Shown here: in pieces, positions 1 through 6,219 of the stretch
How positions within the stretch are numbered: position 1 is the stretch's first letter
Layout: every line of letters begins with the position of its first letter
Assembly (NCBI GenBank): GCA_937876275.1
Contig: CALFIA010000176.1
Coordinates: 1-13,726, forward strand
Direction of reading: 5' to 3'
Length of the DNA: 13,726 nt
Source: an uncultured Actinomycetes bacterium
GTDB taxonomy: Bacteria > Actinomycetota > Actinomycetes > S36-B12
Program-made: the position numbers and the translations under genes
The notes under the pieces: generated by a model
What the model saw: the letters and a program-made list of their open reading frames with translations, nothing else
What the model was told of the DNA's origin: nothing
Database searches by the model: none

Positions 1-285
1 CGAACTCACCTCCTGGAGCCCGGGAGTGAGCACGATCGATGCGCGACGCGCGGGAGTACGTCGAGAGGCGCGCTGGTACAGCGCGAAGAGATCATCGGGA
101 AGGCATCGACTCAGCGCTTGACCGCCGAAGTCATTGAGAGTCAGGTAGTAGCCGGCGCGCGCGTTGAGATCGTTGTCACGCTCGACGACGGTCACCTGGT
201 GGCCGTCCTTGAGCAGGCCGTGCGCAAGCGCGAGGCCGCTCAGGCCGCCGCCGGAGATGATGACGTGAAGTGACTTCTCGCTCAT
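1..285 (-). CDS. FAD-dependent monooxygenase/oxidoreductase, N-terminal part (cut by window edge)
   Basis: The minus-strand reading frame opens with ATG at 285-283 and stays open for 95 codons to base 1, so only the N-terminus is visible. Residues 8-20 read VIISGGGLSGLAL, a GxGxxG-type Rossmann dinucleotide fold, followed by an acidic strand end (VTVVERD, 31-37) that normally binds the ADP-ribose of FAD. This is typical of group A flavin monooxygenases and related FAD oxidoreductases; the later DG and GD motifs lie outside the window. A strong ribosome site, GGAGG, sits 7 nt before the ATG, which fixes the start. The gene is divergent from the VOC gene, with only 29 bp between them. The substrate cannot be told from this fragment; an aromatic hydroxylase is a guess from context. 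Confidence 0.8.
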   Translation of the reverse strand, partial: MSEKSLHVIISGGGLSGLALAHGLLKDGHQVTVVERDNDLNARAGYYLTLNDFGGQALSRCLPDDLFALYQRASRRTPARRASIVLTPGLQEVSS

Positions 286-302
286 GATGAGACCTCCGTG
301 CA

Positions 303-308
303 TAGGAT
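303..308 (+). promoter_or_regulatory. Possible -10 box of the VOC gene
   Basis: TAGGAT fits the actinobacterial TAnnnT -10 pattern, and its last base is 7 nt before the ATG at 315, which would give a leaderless mRNA. No good -35 box is seen upstream. The AGGA inside the same hexamer could instead serve as a weak Shine-Dalgarno site, so the assignment is ambiguous. Confidence 0.3.
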
Positions 309-314
309 CGCGGA

Positions 315-851
315 ATGACGAGGGCAATGCGGCCGATTCACCACATGGGTTACTGGGTCAGTGATCTGAACGAGGGAATCGAGAAATTCTCCGCCGAGCT
401 TGGCGTAGGCCCATTTGCCGTACATGAGCACGTCACCTTTGCGGAGTTCACGATGGCGGGGCGCGACGACGTTGTGTTCGACCACTCCGCGGCTTTTGCT
501 GCGTGGGGCTCGATCGTGATCGAGCTCGGCCAGGTGCATGACATCGATGACGAGCTCGCGCGCCTGATGGGTACGACCCCCGGCACGGTCAGCCATGTTT
601 CGTGGCTCGCGCCAGACCTGGAGGCAGAGCGAATTCGACTTGCGCAGTTCGGGTGCGAGTTCATCAATTCGGCGAAGACTGGCCCGGTGTCGGTTCTGTG
701 GGTCACCGGCGGTTCGCTCTTCACGCATCCGATTGAGGTGCATCTGGATACGCCGTTCATTCGCAGCATGCAGCCGAAGCTGGCCGGGCTTGCCGAGAAC
801 TGGGACGGCGTCCCCCTGACGCTGCCCATTCGCGAGGCACTTGCTCCCTGA
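315..851 (+). CDS. VOC (glyoxalase/dioxygenase-fold) family protein
   Basis: This is a 178-residue protein with two beta-alpha-beta-beta-beta halves of the vicinal oxygen chelate superfamily. Candidate metal ligands fall in the family pattern: His10 (in PIHHMGYWV), Glu70 (in IVIELG), His94 (in VSHVSWLAPDLE) and Glu141 (in HPIEVHLD), one pair per half. Members include glyoxalases, epimerases, extradiol dioxygenases and lyases, so the reaction is not determined by the fold. The start at 315 is preferred because ATG 327 has its GAGGG only 2 nt away. It is divergent from a FAD monooxygenase and convergent, with a 2-bp gap, with the F420-type oxidoreductase. Context suggests a role on an aromatic or ring-cleavage intermediate, but this is inference. 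Confidence 0.75.
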   Translation: MTRAMRPIHHMGYWVSDLNEGIEKFSAELGVGPFAVHEHVTFAEFTMAGRDDVVFDHSAAFAAWGSIVIELGQVHDIDDELARLMGTTPGTVSHVSWLAPDLEAERIRLAQFGCEFINSAKTGPVSVLWVTGGSLFTHPIEVHLDTPFIRSMQPKLAGLAENWDGVPLTLPIREALAP

Positions 852-853
852 TC

Positions 854-1789
854 TCATGCGAGGGCATCCATGATCGGCTGGAAGTCATCCATCGACTCAG
901 CAGGAATGATGTAGTAACTGAGGTCGTAGGCCTCGCGGCGTCGATGCAGTTCCTCCACGATGCGTGCAGTGTCGCCGGCGAGCACATGGCAGGCATGCGA
1001 GATATCCGATGTCGGCTGGTGCTCGGCCACCTTGCGCGCGAAGGGGCTCGTGGGCATCGCCAGTTCAACTGCCTCGGTCGGATCAGCCGCGCCTGTCGCG
1101 ATAAGCACGACTGAAGTACCGATCTCCGGTTCGCGGCCCGTGGCGCGAATCCACTCGATCTTCTCGGGCAGAACGTCGTCGACGGTGCCGGGCTCCTTGA
1201 GCGTGTTGATGTTGACGATCTCCGCCTGGTTCGCGGCCAGGGTGAGCATGGTGCGCTGACTACCACCGAGCATGAGCGGGAGCGGCTGTTGAACGCTCGC
1301 CGGGATTCTCGGCATATCGGTGATGGTGAAGTGCTCGCCGTGCAGGGTGAACGGCTCGGTCGCATTGGCGTCCAGGAGTCCGCGAATGATCGCGACGTAT
1401 TCGCTGAGTCGAGTGATCCGAACACCCGGGGAGTCGAGGGTGAGCCCGGCCCAGTCGTATTCGACGGGATTCCAGCCGGCACCGAGCCCAAATTCGAAGC
1501 GACCGTCACTGATGATGTCGAGCGTGGCAATCTCTCGGGCGAGGGTCGCGGGATGATGAAGATCCTGGTTCGCCACCATCGTCGTGAAGCGCAGGCTGCT
1601 CGTCACGGCTGCTGCCGAGGCTAGAGCTGGCAGCCATGACAGTCGGGTCACGTGCGAACCACTCAGATCAAGGTGATCGGTGAGTGCGAGTGTCGAGTAG
1701 CCGCGACCTTCGGCCTCGCGTGCCGCCTCGTGCAGGCCGGCTCGGTCGGAGGCACGGGTGAGCACTCCGAATCTGAAGTCTCGGTTCAT
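854..1789 (-). CDS. F420-type LLM-class oxidoreductase
   Basis: The 311-residue product has the bacterial-luciferase-like TIM barrel. Visible family blocks are the N-terminal strand FRFGVLTR, the ALTDHLD motif (residues about 35-41), the conserved segment with LDIISDGRFEFGLGAGWNP (about 90-108) and PLPLMLGGS (about 170-178). It resembles the actinobacterial group annotated as F420-dependent oxidoreductase of the MSMEG_2516 type; this is by recall, not a search. Such enzymes move hydride between coenzyme F420 (or FMN) and an organic substrate. Its ATG overlaps the pobA stop as ATGA (1786-1789), with only a weak ribosome site, so translation is probably coupled to pobA. It lies at the end of the iclR-pobA transcript. 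The substrate is unknown. Confidence 0.8.
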   Translation of the reverse strand: MNRDFRFGVLTRASDRAGLHEAAREAEGRGYSTLALTDHLDLSGSHVTRLSWLPALASAAAVTSSLRFTTMVANQDLHHPATLAREIATLDIISDGRFEFGLGAGWNPVEYDWAGLTLDSPGVRITRLSEYVAIIRGLLDANATEPFTLHGEHFTITDMPRIPASVQQPLPLMLGGSQRTMLTLAANQAEIVNINTLKEPGTVDDVLPEKIEWIRATGREPEIGTSVVLIATGAADPTEAVELAMPTSPFARKVAEHQPTSDISHACHVLAGDTARIVEELHRRREAYDLSYYIIPAESMDDFQPIMDALA

Positions 1790-2964
1790 CGCACGGATCC
1801 CGTGTAGTTCTCAGCAAGGCTCGTGCCGGCAGCGCGAGAGCTCGTGACATAGCGAAGCTGCGAGAGCTGAAGTTGGCGCTGGAACTCGGCATCCGGATGC
1901 TGCGGATTCTCGGTGTGCAGCATGCTTGTCATCCACCACGAAAAATGCGTGTAGCGCCACACGCGCTTGAGAGCTTCCTCGGAATAGGAATTCAGCAGTA
2001 CGTCGCTACCTGTGGAGTAGAACTCGCCCAGGGCTTCATTGAGTCGAGTGACGTCAAGGATGGCGAGGTTGAGGCCCTTTGCACCCGTGGGCGGCACGAT
2101 GTGCGAGCTGTCACCGGCGAGAAAGAGCCGGCCCCAGCGCATGGGCGCACTGACGAAGCTGCGCATCGGCGTGATGCCCTTGTCGAGTACCGGCCCGGTC
2201 TGCAGCGTCCAGCCGTCCAAGGCCATGCGGGTGGCCAGAGCTTCCCACACGCGATCATCGGGCCAATTCGCGACATCCTCGTCGGGGTCTACTTGCACAT
2301 ACAGGCGGCTGATGGAATGAGAGCGCATGCTGTGCATCGCAAATCCATCCGGATGCCAGGCGTAGATGAGCTCATCGGTGGATGGCGCCACCTCTGCCAA
2401 GATCCCCAGCCACGAATAGGGGTACACGCGCTCCCACACGGTGCGCACGTCTTCTGGAATCGTCGTACGGCTGACCCCGTGGAAGCCATCGCAGCCCGCA
2501 ACGAAGTCGCACTCAACTTGCTGCGGCTTGCCGTCGACGTCGAGAAAGGTGATGCGCGGAGCATCAGTATCGGCATCGAGAATCTGGGTATCCGAGACCT
2601 CGAAGTAAATCTGCTGCCCGGCTTCGGCGCGCGCGTGAAAGAGATCCTTGGTGACTTCCGTTTGACCGTAGACCCACACGGAGTGACCGCACAGATCGCG
2701 AAAGTTGAGCTGATGACGTTCTCCCGGCCACTGCAGGTAGATGCCGTCATGGCGAAGACCCTCACGCATGAGGCGATCTCCGACACCGGCATCAATGAGA
2801 GAGTCGACACTGCCGCTTTCGAGTACGCCGGCGCGAATGCGTGACTCGCAATACTCGCGCGAGCGGTTCTCGATGATGATCGAGTCGATGCCCTGCTTGG
2901 CAAGTAGTTGGGAGAGCAGGAGACCCGAGGGGCCCGCTCCGACAATTCCCACCTGGGTGCGCAC
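1786..2964 (-). CDS. pobA: 4-hydroxybenzoate 3-monooxygenase (p-hydroxybenzoate hydroxylase)
   Basis: The protein hydroxylates 4-hydroxybenzoate to protocatechuate using FAD, NAD(P)H and O2, supplying the PcaHG substrate. The 392 residues match the Pseudomonas enzyme along their whole length and nearly keep its numbering. They include the GxGxxG FAD motif at 9-14, the DG motif CDGFHG (158-163), and FLAGDSSHIVPPTGAKGLNL (281-300). Substrate-site residues Tyr201, Ser212, Arg214 and Tyr222 are present, as are Pro292/Thr293 (one position shifted) and the Tyr of AENY (387). Translation starts at GTG 2964. No Shine-Dalgarno sequence precedes it, but the start lies 44 nt after an IclR-type palindrome, the same spacing as at pcaH, so a leaderless start is likely. 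It follows the IclR gene by 39 bp and overlaps the next gene by 4 bp. Confidence 0.95.
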   Translation of the reverse strand: MRTQVGIVGAGPSGLLLSQLLAKQGIDSIIIENRSREYCESRIRAGVLESGSVDSLIDAGVGDRLMREGLRHDGIYLQWPGERHQLNFRDLCGHSVWVYGQTEVTKDLFHARAEAGQQIYFEVSDTQILDADTDAPRITFLDVDGKPQQVECDFVAGCDGFHGVSRTTIPEDVRTVWERVYPYSWLGILAEVAPSTDELIYAWHPDGFAMHSMRSHSISRLYVQVDPDEDVANWPDDRVWEALATRMALDGWTLQTGPVLDKGITPMRSFVSAPMRWGRLFLAGDSSHIVPPTGAKGLNLAILDVTRLNEALGEFYSTGSDVLLNSYSEEALKRVWRYTHFSWWMTSMLHTENPQHPDAEFQRQLQLSQLRYVTSSRAAGTSLAENYTGSVR

Positions 2965-2970
2965 CGGGTA

Positions 2971-2999
2971 AGCGAAGCCGACAGGCGCGCCCAGGACCA
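2971..2999 (-). promoter_or_regulatory. Predicted weak promoter of pobA
   Basis: Read on the minus strand, TGGTCC (2999-2994) and TTCGCT (2976-2971) are 17 nt apart, and the GTG of pobA begins 7 nt after the second hexamer. Both boxes are poor matches to consensus. They are proposed only because they fall at the same distances from the palindrome and the start codon as the better boxes at pcaH and at 8617. A weak promoter would fit one that needs an activator. Confidence 0.35.
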
Positions 3000-3003
3000 G
3001 GAA

Positions 3004-3774
3004 CTATTTCCGTTCAGTGGAAGCCCGAGGAGGCAGACTTCGACCGATGCCCTTGGCAGCAACGTGCAAGACAGGCACGTACCTGTCGAGATCCTTGCGG
3101 GCGGTACCCGTGACGATGCCGATCGCTCCGACCAGGTCACTGTCCTCGCCGGTCATCACCGGCACCGCAACAGAGAAAGCGCCCAGGGTGAGTTCCTCGC
3201 TCGTACGTGCGAATCCCCTTCGGCGCACTTCAGCCAACTCACGCCGAAGACGGCCGGGCTCGGTCATCGTGTGCGCGGTCAGCCGCTGGGGTGATTGGAG
3301 TGCTCGTTCGCGCAGGGAGCGACCGGAGAAGGCGAGAAGCACCTTGCCCACGCCCGTCGCATGCAACGGGAGGCGGGCCCCTGGCTTGCTGAGCACACGG
3401 GCTGAAGCGCGGCCGGCAACACGTTCGATGTAGAGCGCGGCATCGTCATCGAGCACTGCGAAGTGCACCGTCTCACCGGTACTCGCATGCACGTCCTGAA
3501 GGAAGGGGAGCGCTACCTCGCGCAAATCCTGCTCGACCGAGGCAAGGAGGCCCAGGTCCCACAGCCGCCGACCTATCTCGTATGTGCCATCTGCGTCGCG
3601 CTCGAGCATGCCGCCCGCCGTGAGCTCGGCCAGAAGTCGATGCGCGGTCGCAATCGGGAGATCGGCTCGTTCGGAAATCTCGCTGAGCGAGAGGTGCCGA
3701 TGGTGCGCGTCGAAGGCGCCGAGGATCGCCAGCACTCGGCTGGTGACGGTGATGCCATTGCTGCGCCCGGCCAT
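3004..3774 (-). CDS. IclR-family transcriptional regulator (PcaR/PobR/PcaU type)
   Basis: This 256-residue protein has an N-terminal winged helix-turn-helix (about 10-75; SLSEISERADLPIATAHRLLAEL is the HTH core) and a C-terminal effector-binding IclR domain (about 80-250; LPLHATGVGKVLLAF and FSVAVPVMTGEDSDLVGAIGIVTG are typical). IclR proteins PobR, PcaU and PcaR regulate 4-hydroxybenzoate and protocatechuate genes in other bacteria. Here the gene sits between pobA and divergent pcaH, so the same role is likely, with 4-hydroxybenzoate, protocatechuate or beta-ketoadipate as candidate effector. One palindrome copy lies 3 nt before its ATG, suggesting autoregulation. A second lies in its own last codons, serving pobA. 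The ribosome site is weak (GGAA). Whether it activates, represses or does both cannot be read from sequence. Confidence 0.9.
   Translation of the reverse strand: MAGRSNGITVTSRVLAILGAFDAHHRHLSLSEISERADLPIATAHRLLAELTAGGMLERDADGTYEIGRRLWDLGLLASVEQDLREVALPFLQDVHASTGETVHFAVLDDDAALYIERVAGRASARVLSKPGARLPLHATGVGKVLLAFSGRSLRERALQSPQRLTAHTMTEPGRLRRELAEVRRRGFARTSEELTLGAFSVAVPVMTGEDSDLVGAIGIVTGTARKDLDRYVPVLHVAAKGIGRSLPPRASTERK
3008..3022. promoter_or_regulatory. Predicted IclR operator upstream of pobA
   Basis: TTCCGTTCAGTGGAA is a palindrome with 4-bp arms (TTCC/GGAA) and a 7-nt centre. It is identical to the copy at 3778-3792; with flanks the exact match is 17 bp (3006-3022 and 3776-3792). It lies inside the last codons of the IclR gene and ends 44 nt before the GTG of pobA. 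Confidence 0.65.
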
Positions 3775-3777
3775 GAT

Positions 3778-3792
3778 TTCCGTTCAGTGGAA
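3778..3792. promoter_or_regulatory. Predicted IclR operator between the regulator gene and pcaH
   Basis: This second exact copy of TTCCGTTCAGTGGAA lies 8 nt before the -35 box of pcaH and 3 nt before the ATG of the IclR gene on the other strand. Binding here could activate pcaH from just upstream of -35 and block the regulator's own ribosome site. The extended arms are TTTCC/GGAAA at this copy. Confidence 0.7.
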
Positions 3793-3800
3793 AGTTGTGA

Positions 3801-3829
3801 TTGGACGCTATCAGAGCGGCCCCTAGCGT
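3801..3829 (+). promoter_or_regulatory. Predicted promoter of the pcaHGBDC operon
   Basis: TTGGAC (3801-3806) and TAGCGT (3824-3829) are separated by 17 nt. The last base of the -10 is 8 nt before GTG 3837, so transcription would begin at or next to the start codon. An IclR-type palindrome ends 8 nt before the -35. Confidence 0.6.
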
Positions 3830-3836
3830 GGGGAGG

Positions 3837-4550
3837 GTGAATCTGCCTTCCTATGTCCCGAAGGACGACGGCGCCACGCCTTTGGACTACCCCGACTACC
3901 GCAGCACGGCCCTGCGGCATCCGAAGGAGCCGCTCGTCCTTCTACCTCAGAATCTGACGGAGATCACCGGCCCGCTACTGGGCAGCGAGCGAGTGCGCCC
4001 GGAGGATGCTGATCTGACCCTTCGACATGACGGGGAAGCCCTGGGACAGCGCATCATCGTGAGCGGACGAATCCTCGACAGTGATGGCCGCCCGGTTCCC
4101 GACACCCTCGTCGAGATCTGGCAGGCCAATGCTGCAGGTCGGTACCGCCATGGGCGCGATCAGTGGCCGGCACCACTCGACCCGCACTTCGATGGCCTCG
4201 GTCGCGTCATGACGGATTCCCTCGGTCGTTACTCGTTCACGAGTATCAAGCCCGGCGCATACCCGTGGAAGAACCATCACAATGCCTGGCGCCCCGCGCA
4301 CATTCACTTCTCGCTCTTCGGTCACGCGTTCACTCAGCGACTTGTCACGCAGATGTACTTCCCCGATGATCCGCTGTTTTTCCAGGATCCGATCTTCAAC
4401 TCGGTACCGCAACATGCGCGCCACACGATGATCTCGTCCTTCAATCTCGAACGAACCCAGCCTGAATGGGCGCTGGCCTTCGACTTCGACATCGTGCTGC
4501 GCGGAACCGGGGCTACCTACTTTGAGAGCGAGGATCCCGATGGTGAATAG
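3837..4550 (+). CDS. pcaH: Protocatechuate 3,4-dioxygenase, beta subunit
   Basis: With PcaG this intradiol dioxygenase opens the ring of protocatechuate to 3-carboxy-cis,cis-muconate using O2 and Fe(III). From GTG 3837 the product has 237 residues, close to the usual length of about 240. The four iron ligands are visible: Tyr103 (AGRYRHG), Tyr142 (GAYPWKNHHNAWRP), His155 and His157 (AHIHFS). The frame is open back to TTG 3801 and contains GTG 3828, but those lie in the proposed -35 and -10 boxes, so GTG 3837 is chosen. The GGGGAGG before it directly abuts the start codon and is too close to act as a ribosome site, which again favours a leaderless start. It overlaps pcaG by 11 bp. Confidence 0.93.
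   Translation: MNLPSYVPKDDGATPLDYPDYRSTALRHPKEPLVLLPQNLTEITGPLLGSERVRPEDADLTLRHDGEALGQRIIVSGRILDSDGRPVPDTLVEIWQANAAGRYRHGRDQWPAPLDPHFDGLGRVMTDSLGRYSFTSIKPGAYPWKNHHNAWRPAHIHFSLFGHAFTQRLVTQMYFPDDPLFFQDPIFNSVPQHARHTMISSFNLERTQPEWALAFDFDIVLRGTGATYFESEDPDGE
4530..4534 (+). promoter_or_regulatory. Ribosome binding site deciding the pcaG start
   Basis: GAGGA lies 5 nt before ATG 4540 and inside the end of pcaH. It selects this ATG over the in-frame TTG at 4522. Confidence 0.6.
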
Positions 4551-5103
4551 CCTTCCCCAGACCACCTCGCAGACGGTGGGCCCGTACCTGGCCATCGGCC
4601 TGACCTGGCCTGACGCCGAGCATGCCGTTGACCCCACGCATCCTGACGCCATCACCATCAGCGGCGTGCTGCTCGATGGCGCGGGAGAGGTGGTGTCCGA
4701 CGGCATGATCGAAACCTGGCAGGCCGATCCCTCCGGCAGATTCGATCACCCCGATGATCCCCGCGGATCTGTCGCCGCCCCCGCAGGGTTTCGCGCCTTC
4801 GGTCGTTCGTACACGCGCCCCGACGGAAGCTGGAGCATTACGACTCTTCGCCCCGGCTCGGTTCCCGATGCCCACGGGGTCGCGCAGGCACCGCACCTGG
4901 ATGTCTCGGTTTTCGCCCGCGGCATGCTCGATCGGGTCGTTACCCGGATCTACTTTTCCGACGACGCCCATCACACTGATCCGGTGATGGCAACCGTGCC
5001 CGAAGCTCGGAGGCGTACCCTCGTGGCCACGGCGACCGAATCCGGCTACCGCTTCGACATCGTGCTCCAAGGGGTGAATGAGACTGTCTTCTTCGACCTC
5101 TGA
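4540..5103 (+). CDS. pcaG: Protocatechuate 3,4-dioxygenase, alpha subunit
   Basis: PcaG is the non-iron-binding partner of PcaH and completes the substrate pocket. The 187-residue product shows the alpha-subunit opening LPQTTSQTVGPYLAIGL, the intradiol core IETWQADPSGRFDHP and the segment APHLDVSVFARGMLDRVVTRIYF. Where PcaH has the His-x-His iron ligands, this chain has HLD, as expected for an alpha subunit. The length is slightly under the usual 200. The ATG is fixed by GAGGA 5 nt upstream. The gene overlaps pcaH by 11 bp and pcaB by 26 bp, so the two subunits are likely made by coupled translation. Confidence 0.92.
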   Translation: MVNSLPQTTSQTVGPYLAIGLTWPDAEHAVDPTHPDAITISGVLLDGAGEVVSDGMIETWQADPSGRFDHPDDPRGSVAAPAGFRAFGRSYTRPDGSWSITTLRPGSVPDAHGVAQAPHLDVSVFARGMLDRVVTRIYFSDDAHHTDPVMATVPEARRRTLVATATESGYRFDIVLQGVNETVFFDL

Positions 5104-6217
5104 CCCCTTCGCCGGCACCTACTCGTGCCCGGAAGCAGCCGCCATGGGCACAGCACTCTCATATCTGGGCTACCTGCTTCAGGTCGAGGCTGCGATTGCC
5201 GTCAGCGCGGCACGCGCCGGCCTCGTGAGCGCCGATGATGCCGCGGCTGTCGTCGCTGCCTGCACACCAACACTGCTGCCATTGAGCGAGGTCGAGGCCG
5301 GCCTAGTGCGTGATGCCACACCCGTCATTGTCATCGTTGAACGGCTCACGGCGGCTGTCCCGCCCTCGGCGAAGGCCGCCGTGCACGTCGGCGCCACCAG
5401 TCAGGATGTCGTCGACACCGCACACATGCTCTACGCCCGCGATGTGATCGGCGTGATCGTGTCTGATTCCGTGGCCATCGCCGAGTCCCTGGTCTCCATT
5501 GCTCGTGAGTACCGGGCGGCGCCGATGGCCGGACGCACCTTGGGTCAGCACGCTGTACCCATCACGATCGGAGCCTGGGCGGCGCTTCGACTGCGCGCGA
5601 TCAGTGATGCGGCATCGCATCTACTCGAGGAACTCGGTACCTGCGGGTGTGTGCAGTACGGCGGCGCTGTCGGAATGAACGACGCGCTGGCCCAGCAGCT
5701 CGCCGTTGAACTCGGGCTCAGACCGCCCGTCACCTCCTGGCACACCTCGCGCAGCAATGTCGCCCGCATCGCTACTGCCGCCGCCGCACTGGCAGGTGAG
5801 CTCGGCGCACTAGCGAACGACATCGTTCTGCTGAGCAGCACCGAGATCGGCGAAGTCGTCGTGACCAACGCCGGTGGTTCGTCAGCCATGCCGGGCAAGC
5901 GCAACGCGGCGAGCGCGGTGAATGCCCTTGCGTGTACATATCGAGTTCCGGGAGCGGTCTCCACGATTCTCGCGATGATGCCGCAGGGCCTTCAACGCGA
6001 TCCGGGCCGCTGGCAGGCAGAGTGGGGTGCGTGGAGTGATGTGCTTCAACTGACCGCAGGCGCAGCGCGGCATCTGCGCACGGCAATTGCAGGTATTCAA
6101 GTCGACACCGATGCCGCCGCGCGCAACGCCGCAACGATGCTCGAGGCGACCGGCGATGCCGGCGCTGCGCGGCTGCGCGATGCCGAAGCAGTCGTCAACA
6201 GATTGCTGGGGGAGTAG
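5078..6217 (+). CDS. pcaB: 3-carboxy-cis,cis-muconate cycloisomerase
   Basis: This member of the fumarase/aspartase superfamily lactonises 3-carboxymuconate to gamma-carboxymuconolactone. Superfamily blocks are HVGATSQDVVDT (103-114), GRTLGQHAVPIT (152-163) and the signature GSSAMPGKRN (267-276), whose mobile loop holds the catalytic Ser. At 379 residues it is clearly shorter than the about 450 of Pseudomonas PcaB; the missing part is C-terminal, beyond the catalytic core. The ATG at 5078 overlaps pcaG by 26 bp, with AAGGGG 3 nt upstream, which is close. The next in-frame ATG (5144, Met23) would cut into the N-terminal helix. The gene ends 2 nt before pcaD. Confidence 0.9.
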   Translation: MRLSSSTSDPFAGTYSCPEAAAMGTALSYLGYLLQVEAAIAVSAARAGLVSADDAAAVVAACTPTLLPLSEVEAGLVRDATPVIVIVERLTAAVPPSAKAAVHVGATSQDVVDTAHMLYARDVIGVIVSDSVAIAESLVSIAREYRAAPMAGRTLGQHAVPITIGAWAALRLRAISDAASHLLEELGTCGCVQYGGAVGMNDALAQQLAVELGLRPPVTSWHTSRSNVARIATAAAALAGELGALANDIVLLSSTEIGEVVVTNAGGSSAMPGKRNAASAVNALACTYRVPGAVSTILAMMPQGLQRDPGRWQAEWGAWSDVLQLTAGAARHLRTAIAGIQVDTDAAARNAATMLEATGDAGAARLRDAEAVVNRLLGE

Positions 6218-6219
6218 TC

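Noticed and set aside
290..330. Possible minus-strand promoter for the left monooxygenase (TTGCCC-N17-TATGCA)
   Set aside because: Its predicted start of transcription would fall after the GGAGG ribosome site, removing it from the mRNA, so the match is probably chance.
849..876. Imperfect inverted repeat (GATCTCATG / CATGATC) at the VOC-LLM convergent junction
   Set aside because: The stem is short with a 2-nt bulge and no T-run; it lies mostly inside coding sequence. Not convincing as a bidirectional terminator.
1873..2844. Long plus-strand frame (323 codons) opposite pobA
   Set aside because: It is the antisense shadow of pobA, which matches a known enzyme along its full length; the shadow protein resembles nothing I know and has no ribosome site.
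3975..4706. Minus-strand frame opposite pcaH and pcaG
   Set aside because: Crosses two clear overlapping pca genes and has no family likeness.
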